A stretch of 64,000 nucleotides of DNA from Rhizobium sp. NXC14 (GCF_002117485.1 NZ_CP021032.1:62001-126000); one strand, 5' to 3'. Positions 34,280-43,653 are shown, counted from the first letter of the stretch. Notes: generated by a model from the letters alone, not told the origin. Numbers and translations are program-made.

Positions 34280-35397
34280 CAAAGCCTTCCTGTCATCCGC
34301 TTGACGATGCGGTCGGAGATCTTCATCAGCCCCGTCATGCCGAGGACGATGATCACCAGATAGACGAGCGCGAGCAGGGTTCCGTATCCGACATTCGAAC
34401 GGTCTCGGTATTCGCGGTAGATGAAACTGGTGACGGAATCCGTCGCTCCGCCGGGCCCTCCCGATGTCACCGTGATGATGATATCGGCGAGCTTGAGCTT
34501 GAAGATGATGCGGATCATCACTGCCGTGACCGACACCGGCAGCATCAGCGGGAAAATCACCTGCCAGAAGCGCTGCCATTTGGTGGCGCCGTCGACTTCG
34601 GCTGCCTCCAGCACCTCCCTCGACAAGGCCTGCAATCCGGCGAGCAGCATGATCATCATGAAGGGAATGAAGGTCCAGGCGTCCATGATCATGATCGAAA
34701 GCCGCGCCGTCAGCGGATCGCCGAAAAAGGAGGGGTTTTCCCAGCCGAGCCAGCGGGCCATGCGCGCGATCGGGCCGAAACGGGTTTCCAGCATCGACTT
34801 GCCCACCATCCAGCTCACCGCGACCGGCGACAACATCAAGGGCACGAGGAAAGTAACCCGCCAGAACTTCCGGGCAATGATTTCCTGGTTGAGGAGCAGC
34901 GCCAGGCCGAAGGCGATCGCATATTCAACAGCAATCGCAAGGCAATAAAGGATCATGTTGAGCAAGGCATTGGCATAGAACGGATCGGCGATCATGCGGC
35001 GCACATTATCAAGCCCGTTGAAGCGCCGCCCGGCCGAAGAGGCGAGATTCCAGTCGGAGAAGCCGATCCAGAGCGCAAAGAGCAGCGGGAAGACCACCAT
35101 CGATACGACGAAGAGTGCTGCCGGCAGAACAAAGAGCGCCTTTTTGCCGGCCTCGCCGTATATGACGACGCGGGTGACGCAAAGAACCGCGGCCCAGATG
35201 AAATAGGCGTAGAGAACCGGCCGCCAGTTGGCAAAGCCCCAATCGGTCCAGCCGAGTTCGTGGACAGCCTGCAACACAAAGGATGCGATGAACCATATGG
35301 CGCTGAGCCATAGAGCCGAGCGGCCCCAGAAACGGCGGCTCGCGGAAATGGAGCCGGCTTCGACCGTGTGGAGCAGGTCGCCTTCGACTGTCGACAT
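34279..35397 (-). CDS. sugar ABC transporter permease (MalF type)
   Basis: A 372-residue permease. The first 80 residues add two hydrophobic segments (LWLSAIWFIASFVLQAVHEL and VLYAYFIWAAVLCVTRVVI) not found in most CUT1 permeases; the core begins near LFVLPAALFVVSMVVFP. EAA loop: LSREVLEAAEVDGATKWQRFWQVIFPLMLP. Forms the heterodimeric channel with the next gene. Confidence 0.92.
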   Translation of the reverse strand: MSTVEGDLLHTVEAGSISASRRFWGRSALWLSAIWFIASFVLQAVHELGWTDWGFANWRPVLYAYFIWAAVLCVTRVVIYGEAGKKALFVLPAALFVVSMVVFPLLFALWIGFSDWNLASSAGRRFNGLDNVRRMIADPFYANALLNMILYCLAIAVEYAIAFGLALLLNQEIIARKFWRVTFLVPLMLSPVAVSWMVGKSMLETRFGPIARMARWLGWENPSFFGDPLTARLSIMIMDAWTFIPFMMIMLLAGLQALSREVLEAAEVDGATKWQRFWQVIFPLMLPVSVTAVMIRIIFKLKLADIIITVTSGGPGGATDSVTSFIYREYRDRSNVGYGTLLALVYLVIIVLGMTGLMKISDRIVKRMTGRL

Positions 35398-35468
35398 TGA
35401 TATTCCTCGCCCAGACAGGATGGGCGCTGGCGGAGCCTTCCGGTCCGCCAGCGCGTTATGTCAATCGA

Positions 35469-37109
35469 TCAGAGCCCGAGGCTCGCCCGATAGAGTTTCA
35501 GCTGGCTATCGCGGCCGATCTGGTCGGTGATCTTTTCCCAGGCGGCGGCGATTGCATCCGCCGTTTCCTGTGCCGACTTGTATTGTCCGGCAAAGCCCTT
35601 CGCCAATTCGTCCTCCGCAACGGAGTAGTATTGGAAGATGCCGGGGATGCGCGGCTCGATCGCAGCGTTCGGATGGTTGTAGCTGTCGGCGTTCGAACCC
35701 AGATAATCCTCGATGTAGGCGCGGTCGTAACCTGCCTTTTCCCATTCGTCGTAGTTGAAGTGCGACTGGCGATAGGGTTGGAAGCCGGACGGATAGGCCG
35801 ACGTCCAAAGGGACAGATCCTTGCCGCCGAGATGGGCGGCAGCAGACCAGGCCGCCTTGCGTTTTTTCTCGTCACTGGAGACTCGCTTGGTGACGTAGAT
35901 GCCCCAGCCGAGGTAGGCCATGTTGGGCGCCTCGTTATACTTGTCTTCCCACTGCCCGGTCTTGCGGTTGTAGACGCGGTTGGAGCCGCGGTTGATGCCG
36001 AAGCCGACCACGTCGCCGACGACCGAGGTATCGGATGTGCGGGCGCCGGAGCCAACATCGCCCCACCACATCAGCATTGCACCGGTGCCTGCCAGAAACT
36101 GCGAGAAGGCCGTGGTGCCGGGGTCCGCATTGATCTGATCGGCCGGATAGGCCTTGGCTGCGATCAAATCCAGGACGTCTTGGATTGCCTGGACCCAGGC
36201 GGGGTTATTAACCAGCGGCTTCATATTTTCGGGGTCGAACAGCCAGGCCGGATCGCCGGGATATTTGGCATAGGCCGTCGCACGGTTTTCGATGAAATAG
36301 AAGCCAAAGCCGCCCCAGCCCTTGAGCGGGTCGAGATAGCCGTAGGCCGGCTGGCTGGTCAAGGGATCGGTCTTGCCGATCAGCGCCTTGGACGCTGCGT
36401 TGACCTCCTGCCAGGTCTTCGGCGGCTCGGCCATGCCGCTGATCGAGCCTTCGCCGAAGTAATCCTTGCGATAGGCGAAGGTGTGGCAGTCGCCGTCGAT
36501 CGTGACACGATAGGTCTTGCCGTCCCAGGTGCCAACCGGTGGCTTCAGGTAGCTCACCAGGTCGTCGGCTTCGACCTGCTTTGCAGCCCAATCAGGCATC
36601 TCGTCGAGAAGCCCGCGTCCGGCGGTGTCGCCTTCGAAAGGCGCCCCCATTTCAAGGATGTCGAAATCGACCGTGCCGGTTGCGATCGACTGCTGAAGGC
36701 GGGCGTTGTAATCGGCCTGAGCAAGGTCGATCCAGTTGATCTTGGCGCCGGTATAGGCTTCCCAAGGCTTCAGGAAGCCGCGGAACAGGAAGTTGTGCAG
36801 ATTCTGGTTGTTGAGCCCCATAAAGGTCAGCTCGACGCCAGCGAATTCGCCCTGCTTGACATTGGCCTTGGTCGGGCCGAGGCAGAGCTCGCCGACCTTC
36901 TGCCAGTCCGCGTCCGTCGGCGAACCCTTGCCGACGCCCGGGATCTGCAGGATCTGCGCGCGTAGGTCATCGGCGGCGAATGCGGTGCCGGCAATTCCGC
37001 CCATCGCGCCGGACAGGCCGAGCAGAGCCGCCGCACTTGCCGTTCCCCGCAAAACGTCGCGGCGGCTTGCCTGACGGCGCATCAATGCATCGTAAATTTC
37101 GACTTTCAT
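35469..37109 (-). CDS. sugar-binding protein, Tat-exported
   Basis: A 546-residue extracytoplasmic solute-binding protein of the CUT1 class. A twin-arginine signal (ASRRDVLRGTASAAALLGLSG at about residues 14-34) indicates export in folded form. The mature part has the family's LNNQNLHNFL, WIDLAQADYNARLQQSIATG and AAWEKITDQIG segments. GGAGGAGG precedes the ATG, which is preferred over 37124. First gene of the leftward operon; operators lie 100-210 bases upstream. The substrate is not evident; the linked kinase and mutarotase imply a monosaccharide. Confidence 0.9.
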   Translation of the reverse strand: MKVEIYDALMRRQASRRDVLRGTASAAALLGLSGAMGGIAGTAFAADDLRAQILQIPGVGKGSPTDADWQKVGELCLGPTKANVKQGEFAGVELTFMGLNNQNLHNFLFRGFLKPWEAYTGAKINWIDLAQADYNARLQQSIATGTVDFDILEMGAPFEGDTAGRGLLDEMPDWAAKQVEADDLVSYLKPPVGTWDGKTYRVTIDGDCHTFAYRKDYFGEGSISGMAEPPKTWQEVNAASKALIGKTDPLTSQPAYGYLDPLKGWGGFGFYFIENRATAYAKYPGDPAWLFDPENMKPLVNNPAWVQAIQDVLDLIAAKAYPADQINADPGTTAFSQFLAGTGAMLMWWGDVGSGARTSDTSVVGDVVGFGINRGSNRVYNRKTGQWEDKYNEAPNMAYLGWGIYVTKRVSSDEKKRKAAWSAAAHLGGKDLSLWTSAYPSGFQPYRQSHFNYDEWEKAGYDRAYIEDYLGSNADSYNHPNAAIEPRIPGIFQYYSVAEDELAKGFAGQYKSAQETADAIAAAWEKITDQIGRDSQLKLYRASLGL

Positions 37110-37215
37110 GTCTTCCTCCTCCACGTTTGGTGCGCTGCCGCCAGCCAGTGTTCCGGATAGGCTCCGGCCCGAATTTGGGACTGGTCTCGTGCAGAACTAT
37201 CTGGTAAACAAGAAA

Positions 37216-37229
37216 ATGAAACGTTTCAT
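37216..37229. promoter_or_regulatory. LacI-type operator 1
   Basis: ATGAAACGTTTCAT, a perfect 14-base palindrome with the central CG typical of LacI/GalR operators, 107 bases upstream of the binding-protein start. Confidence 0.8.
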
Positions 37230-37303
37230 AATTCTTGTTTGAAACCGCTCCTCTCGGTCTCATCATTGAGCATTAGACGGGAAGCGGAAAAAGTCAATAA
37301 AAA

Positions 37304-37317
37304 ATGAAACGTTTCAT
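37304..37317. promoter_or_regulatory. LacI-type operator 2
   Basis: ATGAAACGTTTCAT again, identical to operator 1, 132 bases upstream of the ATPase start. Confidence 0.8.
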
Positions 37318-37448
37318 GGAGGAGGTTTTGAAGGTACTTCGGGTCGTGGCAGAGCGCGTTTTCGTAGTGCCTCATACGCTGGATACTGTCGAGAGATTCA
37401 TCCCCTGGAATGTGTGCCTGGGGTGACCGGAAAGCGAGTGGGAGGCAT

Positions 37449-38516
37449 ATGGCTGAGGTCAATATTTCAGAGGCGCGGAAGGCATACGGCGCCTTAAATA
37501 TCCTGCATGGGGTCAACATAGACATTCGCGACGGCGAGTTCGTGGTGCTCGTCGGCCCGTCCGGCTGCGGCAAGTCGACCTTGCTGCGCATGGTCGCAGG
37601 GCTCGAGAGCATTACCGGCGGCACCATCTCGATCGGCGGAAAGATCGTCAACAATCTGCCGCCGAAGGACCGCGATATTGCGATGGTCTTCCAGAGCTAT
37701 GCCCTCTATCCGCACAAGACCGTTGCCGAGAACATGGTCTTCGCGCTGCGCCTCCAGAAGCAGCCGGCCGATGTCATCAAGCAGCGCCTGCAGGCGGCGG
37801 CCGAAACACTCGACCTCGTGCCCTATCTTGACCGCTATCCGCGCCAGCTTTCGGGCGGCCAGCGGCAGCGCGTGGCGATGGGACGAGCCATTGTCCGATC
37901 GCCGCAGGTCTTCCTCTTCGACGAGCCCCTGTCGAATCTCGACGCCAAGCTGCGCGTGCAGATGCGCAAGGAGATCAAGGAGCTCCACCAAAGACTGAGA
38001 ACCACGACGATCTACGTCACCCATGACCAGGTCGAAGCGATGACCATGGCGGACAAGATCGTGGTCATGCAGGGCGGCAAGATCGAACAGACGGGAACGC
38101 CGCTGGAACTCTACGACCGTCCGCGCAATACCTTCGTGGCCACCTTCATCGGCTCGCCGTCGATGAATCTGCTGAAAGGTCACTACAAGGCCGAGGGTGC
38201 GGTCTTCGTCACGGAGACGGGCGATGAGATTGCGCTCGGTTTCACGCCGGAGGCGTCCGATGGCCAGGCCGTGCGCCTGGGCGTGCGGCCCGAACATCTT
38301 TCGCTCGCTCCGAGCGGCTTGAAGACAACCGTCAACGTCACCGAACCCACCGGCCACGAGACGATGGTATTTCTGCGCTACGGATCCGGCGAGCTTGTCG
38401 CCGTGCTGTCTGAACGTCACGATTTCGAGCCGGGGCAGGCCGTAACGATCGCTGCCCGGCCGGGCAAGCTTCATCTGTTCGATGCGGAGACCGGTAAGAC
38501 GCTGCGACGGGATTGA
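37449..38516 (+). CDS. sugar ABC transporter ATPase (UgpC/MsmX type)
   Basis: A 355-residue ATPase with Walker [11 protein letters not shown]-loop [10 protein letters not shown], signature [14 protein letters not shown], Walker [13 protein letters not shown] and H-loop [11 protein letters not shown], then a C-terminal TOBE-type regulatory domain ([13 protein letters not shown]). It powers uptake by the divergent permease pair. GGGAGG precedes the ATG; the frame open from 37410 is not used. It shares the operator region with the binding-protein operon. Confidence 0.95.
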   Translation: MAEVNISEARKAYGALNILHGVNIDIRDGEFVVLVGPSGCGKSTLLRMVAGLESITGGTISIGGKIVNNLPPKDRDIAMVFQSYALYPHKTVAENMVFALRLQKQPADVIKQRLQAAAETLDLVPYLDRYPRQLSGGQRQRVAMGRAIVRSPQVFLFDEPLSNLDAKLRVQMRKEIKELHQRLRTTTIYVTHDQVEAMTMADKIVVMQGGKIEQTGTPLELYDRPRNTFVATFIGSPSMNLLKGHYKAEGAVFVTETGDEIALGFTPEASDGQAVRLGVRPEHLSLAPSGLKTTVNVTEPTGHETMVFLRYGSGELVAVLSERHDFEPGQAVTIAARPGKLHLFDAETGKTLRRD

Positions 38517-38625
38517 GGAGCCGTTTGTTGCCGGGCCGACATGCCGCGGCTGGTGAGGCCGCGGCCTTCGTGGCGTTGGCAATGAGTTCGAGAAGCACTT
38601 GCCTCGAAGCCGGTCCTTTGATCCG

Positions 38626-38874
38626 TTAATGCGACAGCAGCACAGGCAGGGTGATGCTGCTCAGCACCGCCTGCGTCGCGCCGCCGAGCACGAATTCCCG
38701 CAAACGCGAATGGCCGAACCCGCCCATGACGAGAAGGTCGGCCCGCAGTTCGAAGGCCTTGCTCTGCAGCACCTCCCCGACCGGGTTGCCGCCTGCGCGC
38801 AGGCCTGACGCCTCCACCATCACACCGCTCTTCAGCAGGTTTTCGATGAGATGGTCGCCCGTTTCAAAGGTCAT
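38626..38874 (-). pseudogene. UspA gene, 3' part after frameshift
   Basis: 82 codons encoding the end of a UspA domain (LRADLLVMGGFGHSRLREFVLGGATQAVLSS with the ATP-binding G-x2-G-x9-G pattern). It continues, in another frame, the protein at 38871-39449. Reading across the junction without the shift gives LLSV-RDREKPMTFETGDHL, as in intact relatives. Confidence 0.65.
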
Positions 38875-39449
38875 CGGCTTCTCACGATCACGGACAGCAG
38901 GAAGACCTTGGAGGCCTGCTCTAGAAAGACGGAGGCATCATGAGTCGCCCGTGCAGCCGCGGGGCTGCCATCCCATGCGATGGCGACGCGGTCGATCCTG
39001 CCGCCGAAAGGCGCCGGCGGATAGAGGACGAGCGGCCGCCCCGATCCGAACAGCACCGCCTCGACGATCGGGCGGGAGAGGCCCGCCAGTTCCAGAAGCA
39101 CGAGATCGTAGGCGCGCGAGGCTTCCGCCAGGGCGTCCACGACGAATGGCTCCTCGAGCTTGATCTCACGAACGCGTAGATCGACAGATGCCGCGTTTGC
39201 CTCATCGACCGCCTTCTGCGTCAACATAGAAGCGCGCCGGCGGCTCAGCGCTCCTGCTTCCCGCGCCATCCGCGCCGCATCGATGATCAGAGAGGACAGC
39301 GCATTGGATACGTCGGGAACGGCAATCTCCACCGCATAAACGGTCAGCGTCGCTTGCAAGTGGCGCGCCAGCATGACTGCATTGGCGATCATGATTTCCG
39401 AAGTCGCATCGGGATAAGTGAGAAGCGGAAGAAGGATATGCCGTTTCAT
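38871..39449 (-). CDS. UspA-family stress protein, frameshifted
   Basis: A 192-residue first part of a tandem UspA protein: the first domain (MKRHILLPLLTYPD ... AYDLVLLELAG) and the start of the second (RVAIAWDGSPAAARATHDA). It stops at a TGA shared with an ATG (ATGA) opening the remaining 82 codons in the next frame. A one-base change would give a 277-residue-class protein like the one at 40791. This may be a real mutation, coupled two-gene arrangement or sequencing error. The ATG at 39449 is preferred over the GTG at 39458. A FixK box lies 102-115 bases upstream. Confidence 0.75.
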   Translation of the reverse strand: MKRHILLPLLTYPDATSEIMIANAVMLARHLQATLTVYAVEIAVPDVSNALSSLIIDAARMAREAGALSRRRASMLTQKAVDEANAASVDLRVREIKLEEPFVVDALAEASRAYDLVLLELAGLSRPIVEAVLFGSGRPLVLYPPAPFGGRIDRVAIAWDGSPAAARATHDASVFLEQASKVFLLSVIVRSR

Positions 39450-39550
39450 GGTGTACACCCGAAGAAGAGAATGGCGCCTGTTTTGCCACTCTGGCGCTTG
39501 ACCCGGAAATGCGCATTGACTTGGCTCAAACTGGGGATTTCCCTCCCCTA

Positions 39551-39564
39551 TTGACGCCGATCAA
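39551..39564. promoter_or_regulatory. FixK/FNR box, divergent UspA / DksA-like
   Basis: TTGACGCCGATCAA. Predicted starts near 39516 leftward (67-base leader to uspA) and 39599 rightward (70-base leader to the DksA-like gene). Confidence 0.7.
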
Positions 39565-39668
39565 TGCAGCCCTCATCGGCGGTCGTACGGTGAGAGCGTT
39601 GCGCGATGGACCGCCGCGGGTCGAATGCGCCAACAGAGCGCGGCATGTGCCGCCGTTTCCGTAGCGGG

Positions 39669-40016
39669 ATGGCCTCGATGAAGACCGAAGAGATAGAAAA
39701 TAAACTGAACACCATGAAAGCGGACCTGCAGCGCCGGCGGTCGGCCATTGATGCCGATCTCAGTGCTGCGCTGGATCCGGATAGCGAAGATCGTGTCACC
39801 CAGATCGAGAACGATCAGGTACTGACCGAAATGCGAAGGGAAGCAGGTGAGCAAATCAAATCGATCGAGGCGGCCCTCGAACGCCTCAAGCGCGGAACGT
39901 TCGGTCGCTGCGTCAGATGTCTCGCCCCGATCGAACCCAGCCGGCTGGAGGTCATCCCCTACACGCCCTACTGCGTGAGCTGTGCTCGTCTGGCGGACGA
40001 GAGGCTTTCCCCCTAA
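39669..40016 (+). CDS. DksA/TraR-like zinc-finger protein
   Basis: A 115-residue protein: N-terminal coiled coil (residues about 5-75) and C-terminal four-cysteine zinc finger (GRCVRCLAPI ... TPYCVSCARL). The architecture is that of DksA/TraR proteins, which enter the RNA polymerase secondary channel. The acidic tip (AALDPDSEDRVTQIEND) is present. It is shorter than E. coli DksA (151) and like other short rhizobial versions. An ATG at 39678 is the alternative start. Expected low-oxygen control through the box at 39551. Confidence 0.8.
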   Translation: MASMKTEEIENKLNTMKADLQRRRSAIDADLSAALDPDSEDRVTQIENDQVLTEMRREAGEQIKSIEAALERLKRGTFGRCVRCLAPIEPSRLEVIPYTPYCVSCARLADERLSP

Positions 40017-40180
40017 CCGAGCTGTGGCGGCAGCAAAGGGAGCGAGTGCCTTCCTTTCTCAGCGTCTGAATTTCACCTGTTGTCATCCGGTATCGACCAT
40101 GCAGCACTCCTGGCCTTCAGCCAAGCTGACCTCTTCCGTGATTTGTTGCCCGGGCCGGCGGTCGGCCTGCCAATTCGACA

Positions 40181-40194
40181 TTGCTCTCTATCAA
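40181..40194 (+). promoter_or_regulatory. degenerate FixK-like box
   Basis: TTGCTCTCTATCAA: right half perfect, left half one change. Position (predicted start near 40229, 23 bases before the ATG at 40252) is ideal, which is the main reason to list it. Confidence 0.5.
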
Positions 40195-40251
40195 TGCGCG
40201 AAGCCGCGATCGGCCTAGAATGGCTCCTCGATCATCGGAAAGGAGCGTGTC

Positions 40252-40707
40252 ATGTCATTTGATTTACGGGAATTTACGCTGGCCGAATGCCACGCCGTCC
40301 TGCGAGAGACAAGATTTGGGCACCTGGCCTGCTGCAAGGACGGTCAGCCCTATATCGTGCCCATCTATTTCGCCTTTGAAGATGGCGTCGCATACTGCTT
40401 TTCGATGCCGGGGCGCAAATTGGAATGGATGCGGGAAAACGATAAGGTGTGCCTGCAGGTGGACCGGCGGGTGGGCAATGGCTGGACGAGCGTTATCGCC
40501 GAAGGAAAGTTCGAGGAGTTTCCCGATACTGAACTGCGGCGGAGCGAGCGCCTGCACGCCTGGGAAGTATTGCAGAAGCACCCGGACTGGTGGGAAGTGG
40601 GCTCACTCAGCCCGAAGGAGGTTCCGATCCTTGCCGAATCTCCACACATCTTCTTTGGCATCCTTGTCCGGACAATATCCGGCCGCGCGGCTTTCGCCAT
40701 CGATTAG
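40252..40707 (+). CDS. PNPOx-like FMN-binding protein
   Basis: A 151-residue protein of the pyridoxamine-phosphate-oxidase-like split-barrel family (NimA-like). GHLACCKDGQPYIVPIYFAFEDGVAYCFSMPGRKLEWMR is the flavin-binding half; GWTSVIAEGKFEE follows. Members bind FMN, F420 or haem and reduce various substrates; the substrate here cannot be told. GGAAAGGAG precedes the ATG. Similar proteins belong to hypoxic regulons in other bacteria. Confidence 0.82.
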   Translation: MSFDLREFTLAECHAVLRETRFGHLACCKDGQPYIVPIYFAFEDGVAYCFSMPGRKLEWMRENDKVCLQVDRRVGNGWTSVIAEGKFEEFPDTELRRSERLHAWEVLQKHPDWWEVGSLSPKEVPILAESPHIFFGILVRTISGRAAFAID

Positions 40708-40790
40708 TGCCTATCGCCCGGATGTGTGCAGCAACCGGGCGAAATGCACAACGAGGTGTGAGACGCCGGACCGGCTGAGCGCCGGCCGGC

Positions 40791-41624
40791 TCAATGGGCC
40801 ATGAAGATGGGCATCCGGCTTTCTTCGATCATGCCGCGCGTCACGCCGCCAAAGATCGTCTGCTGCCAGCGGGGATGGTTGTATGCGCCCATGACGATCA
40901 GGTCGGCGGAGACGTCGACGGCGTGCTGCCGCAGGACCTCGTCTGCCCGTCGTCCGCCGCTGGCAATGCGATCCACCTGCACCTTCACGCCATGACGGGC
41001 AAGATAGGCGGCAATGTCGGCGCCCGGTTCTTCGCCGTGCGTGCGCATCCGCGCCACCGGATCCACCATCGTGACGTAAACGATGTCGGCTTGGCGGAGC
41101 AGATCAAGCGATTGGCGGGCGGCGCGCGACGCTTCGTCGCTGGAATCCCATGCCAGCAGAACCGACCTCAAGAAGGCATTCATCGCGCCTGCGCCACGGT
41201 TGATGACAATCGGCGTCGGCGTCTGGAAGAGTGCCCCATTGATGATCCGTTTGCGGAGATCTTCGTCTTGGGCCGCCTGGCGCCCGATCAGGACGACGTC
41301 GGCGTAGAGCGCCCTTTCAGCAATGTCTTCGTCGGCCCAGGCAAATTCCGTGTAGACCTCCTGGACCTCGCAGGAGATCTCGCTTCGGTCGAGAGCGGTC
41401 CTGATCTCGTCTGTCTTCTCTGACAAAGCGTCGATTTCGCGCTGGCGTTCGTCAAGCCAGACAGAAGAGATGGTGTTATAATTGCCGATCGTCGGCGCAG
41501 TTCCCAAAGAGATCACCAGCGCGTTCAAATGGGCGCCATGGGCGCCGCAGAAGTCGATTGCGGTTTTGAGATCTTCTTCGAACTGATGAACGCTGAGGAT
41601 GCTTAATGCCGTCCTGATGGCCAT
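40791..41624 (-). CDS. tandem UspA-family stress protein
   Basis: A 277-residue protein with two UspA domains (residues about 1-145 and 150-277). The second has the nucleotide-binding pattern LIVMGAYNHPRWQQTIFGGVTRGMI, close to G-x2-G-x9-G. GAGAGG 9 bases before the ATG supports the start. Universal stress proteins promote survival under energy or oxygen limitation. A FixK-like box lies 58-71 bases upstream. Confidence 0.87.
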   Translation of the reverse strand: MAIRTALSILSVHQFEEDLKTAIDFCGAHGAHLNALVISLGTAPTIGNYNTISSVWLDERQREIDALSEKTDEIRTALDRSEISCEVQEVYTEFAWADEDIAERALYADVVLIGRQAAQDEDLRKRIINGALFQTPTPIVINRGAGAMNAFLRSVLLAWDSSDEASRAARQSLDLLRQADIVYVTMVDPVARMRTHGEEPGADIAAYLARHGVKVQVDRIASGGRRADEVLRQHAVDVSADLIVMGAYNHPRWQQTIFGGVTRGMIEESRMPIFMAH

Positions 41625-41681
41625 GTCGATATACCTCTCTGGTTGGATAGGGAAAGGATAGTCGCGATGGCAAGGGGTTCC

Positions 41682-41695
41682 TTGACCTTCGTCAA
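41682..41695 (-). promoter_or_regulatory. FixK-like box before uspA
   Basis: TTGACGAAGGTCAA read leftward; both halves TTGAC/GTCAA. Predicted start near 41647, 23 bases before the ATG at 41624. Confidence 0.65.
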
Positions 41696-41803
41696 AGCGC
41701 TGTCGATTTCTGCCTTGTAGGTTGCTTCTCGATTGGGGCCGTGGACGTCCCAATCGCGGAATTCGGTAAGGTGCAGGCCTGTGATCGGTTAAGGAGGCCG
41801 CAA

Positions 41804-42103
41804 ATGCTGTCGACGGAGCGAGATTTCAAACGAGGCGGCGAGCGGCTGCCCATTCCTTCGCAAGGCGAAGTCGAAGGCAAGCTTCTCATGTTTGAAGCGG
41901 TGGCCGTCACCTGTCTGCAGGAGCTTCTCGCCAAAACGGAATCGCGGCTCGTCCCCAGGCTTCGCCGGAGACTCATCCGTAATCTGAAGGAGAGATGCGC
42001 CCCGTTGAAGCTATGCGCGGATGACGAAAAGGTCGCAGAGGAGTTCGCGCTCCAACTGTTGAGCGCAGCTCTGGAAGAGGCAGAAGACAGGGGAGCCGGT
42101 TGA
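41804..42103 (+). CDS. hypothetical helical protein
   Basis: A 99-residue, largely helical, charged cytosolic protein (LMFEAVAVTCLQELLAKTESRLVPRLRRRLIRNL in the middle). A perfect AAGGAGG 8 bases upstream fixes the ATG; a GTG at 41741 is less likely. No family recognised. Divergent from the uspA gene, so it may share its control region. Confidence 0.6.
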   Translation: MLSTERDFKRGGERLPIPSQGEVEGKLLMFEAVAVTCLQELLAKTESRLVPRLRRRLIRNLKERCAPLKLCADDEKVAEEFALQLLSAALEEAEDRGAG

Positions 42104-42396
42104 GGGCCGGACGCATCGGGCACAGGTTCGAGCGCAAAAGGTCTTCCACCGTCTCATCCGCCAGCCCACCCACCACTTTGCGGAGACCACCGCCATTATC
42201 GAGGAGATCCCGGCCAATCGCGCAGTTTCTCGGGGCGCCTCGGTCAAGGCATTCTGCGCAAACTCGGCCACGACCCCGTTCCGCACGGGTGTGGATGGAT
42301 TCCAGGAACAGAGAGATCGGCATGCGTGCTCACCACGGAAAATGGGACATAATAGCCTCCGTCAGGCGGAGTCGCCGGCAATAACTGGACGTTCCG

Positions 42397-43653
42397 ATGA
42401 TGACTTCATTGGTGATGACAGATGCATTCCAGCGCCTCAGTCTTGCGCTTGCGATCGGCATACTCGTCGGCATCGAACGTGGATGGCAAGAACGGGAGGC
42501 GGCGCCGGGCAAGAGAGTGGCGGGTATCCGCACCTATGGCCTGTCGAGTTTCCTCGGCGGCTTTTGCGGCTTCCTGCAACCCATCGTGGGGCCGGTCCTG
42601 CCGACGGCCATCTTCGTATTCTTTTGCGTCACGATCCTTGTCTTCAGCCGCATGCAGGCGCTGCGGGAGAGTGACTACAGCGCAACCGGTGCCATTGCCG
42701 CGATCACGGTGTTTGCGCTCGGTTTCGGAGCCGTCGTTGCAGACATGACGACGACCGCGGCGAGCGCGGTTGCAATGACGGCACTTCTGGCGGCGCGGGA
42801 GCCTCTGCACGGGTTTCTGCGGAAACTGACCTGGCTCGAGTTGAGAGCCGCCCTGATCTTGTTGACGATGACGGTCGTCATTCTTCCCATTCTTCCCAAT
42901 GAGGCGGTCGATCCCTGGCAGATGATCAACCCTTTCGAGCTGTGGATGCTGACCATATTCGTGGGAGCGGTTTCGTTTGCTGGCTATGTCATGATCCGGC
43001 TCACCGACGCCAGAGCCGGACTGCTCCTGACGGGCGCCTGTGGGGGTATCGTTTCCTCGACGGCCCTTACTCTTTCCTTTGCCCGACAGTCTAAGCAGAT
43101 GCCCGCGCTCTCGCCGCTGCTTTCAGCCGGAGCGATGATGGCGGGGGCGGTATCCCTGAGCCGGGTGCTTTTGATTTGTGGCGTCATCGCACCGACGGTG
43201 CTGGAGGAGCTTGCGGCATTGCTTGGCCCGGGTGCGGCGGCGCTTGCCATCGGCGGTGGCTTGGCCGGCTTGTCGCCGCGCGCCGGTGACAGTCCCGACT
43301 TTTCACCGAAAAATCCGCTGGAGGTGATCGTCGTCCTACGCTTTGCTCTTCTTCTTGCCGCTGTCACCATCGTGACGCGGGCGGCCTTGGAATTCTTCGG
43401 AACGCAGTCGCTGGCGGTGGTCGCCTTCATCACCGGGCTCGGCGATCTCGATGCGATAACGCTTTCGATCGCGAAGCTCCCGAACCTGCCGGCGGACGCG
43501 GCTGCACAAGCCATAGCGGTCGCTGCTTTCGCCAATCTTCTTGCGAAAACAGGGCTTGCAGCAAGCGCGGGGAGCCTTGGCTATGCGGTTCGGCTCGCCA
43601 TCGTGAGCGGTATCGCGGTGCTCGCCGGCCTCGCCGGCTCGTTCATGACGTAA
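42397..43653 (+). CDS. MgtC/DUF4010 membrane protein
   Basis: A 418-residue inner-membrane protein. The N-terminal third is MgtC/SapB-like (LALAIGILVGIERGWQERE with GIRTYGLSSFLGG), the rest the DUF4010 domain with about eight more helices (for example GACGGIVSSTALTLSFARQS and ITGLGDLDAITLSIAKL). The function of such fusions is not established; ion or magnesium handling is often assumed. Length normal. No regulatory site recognised upstream. Confidence 0.85.
   Translation: MMTSLVMTDAFQRLSLALAIGILVGIERGWQEREAAPGKRVAGIRTYGLSSFLGGFCGFLQPIVGPVLPTAIFVFFCVTILVFSRMQALRESDYSATGAIAAITVFALGFGAVVADMTTTAASAVAMTALLAAREPLHGFLRKLTWLELRAALILLTMTVVILPILPNEAVDPWQMINPFELWMLTIFVGAVSFAGYVMIRLTDARAGLLLTGACGGIVSSTALTLSFARQSKQMPALSPLLSAGAMMAGAVSLSRVLLICGVIAPTVLEELAALLGPGAAALAIGGGLAGLSPRAGDSPDFSPKNPLEVIVVLRFALLLAAVTIVTRAALEFFGTQSLAVVAFITGLGDLDAITLSIAKLPNLPADAAAQAIAVAAFANLLAKTGLAASAGSLGYAVRLAIVSGIAVLAGLAGSFMT

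Larger units (their letters stand above)
37110..37448. promoter_or_regulatory. divergent regulatory region with twin operators
   Basis: Gap between the leftward binding-protein gene and the rightward ATPase gene. It holds two identical palindromes (entries at 37216 and 37304), centres 88 bases apart, one nearer each gene, suited to joint repression by a LacI protein. Confidence 0.75.

Noticed and set aside
35397-36965. 522-codon plus-strand frame opposite the sugar-binding protein
   Set aside because: Shadow frame; the minus strand has a Tat signal and binding-protein blocks.
42104-42396. Possible gene or pseudogene between the helical protein and the DUF4010 gene
   Set aside because: Frames on both strands are open for short distances but show no ribosome site or recognisable family.
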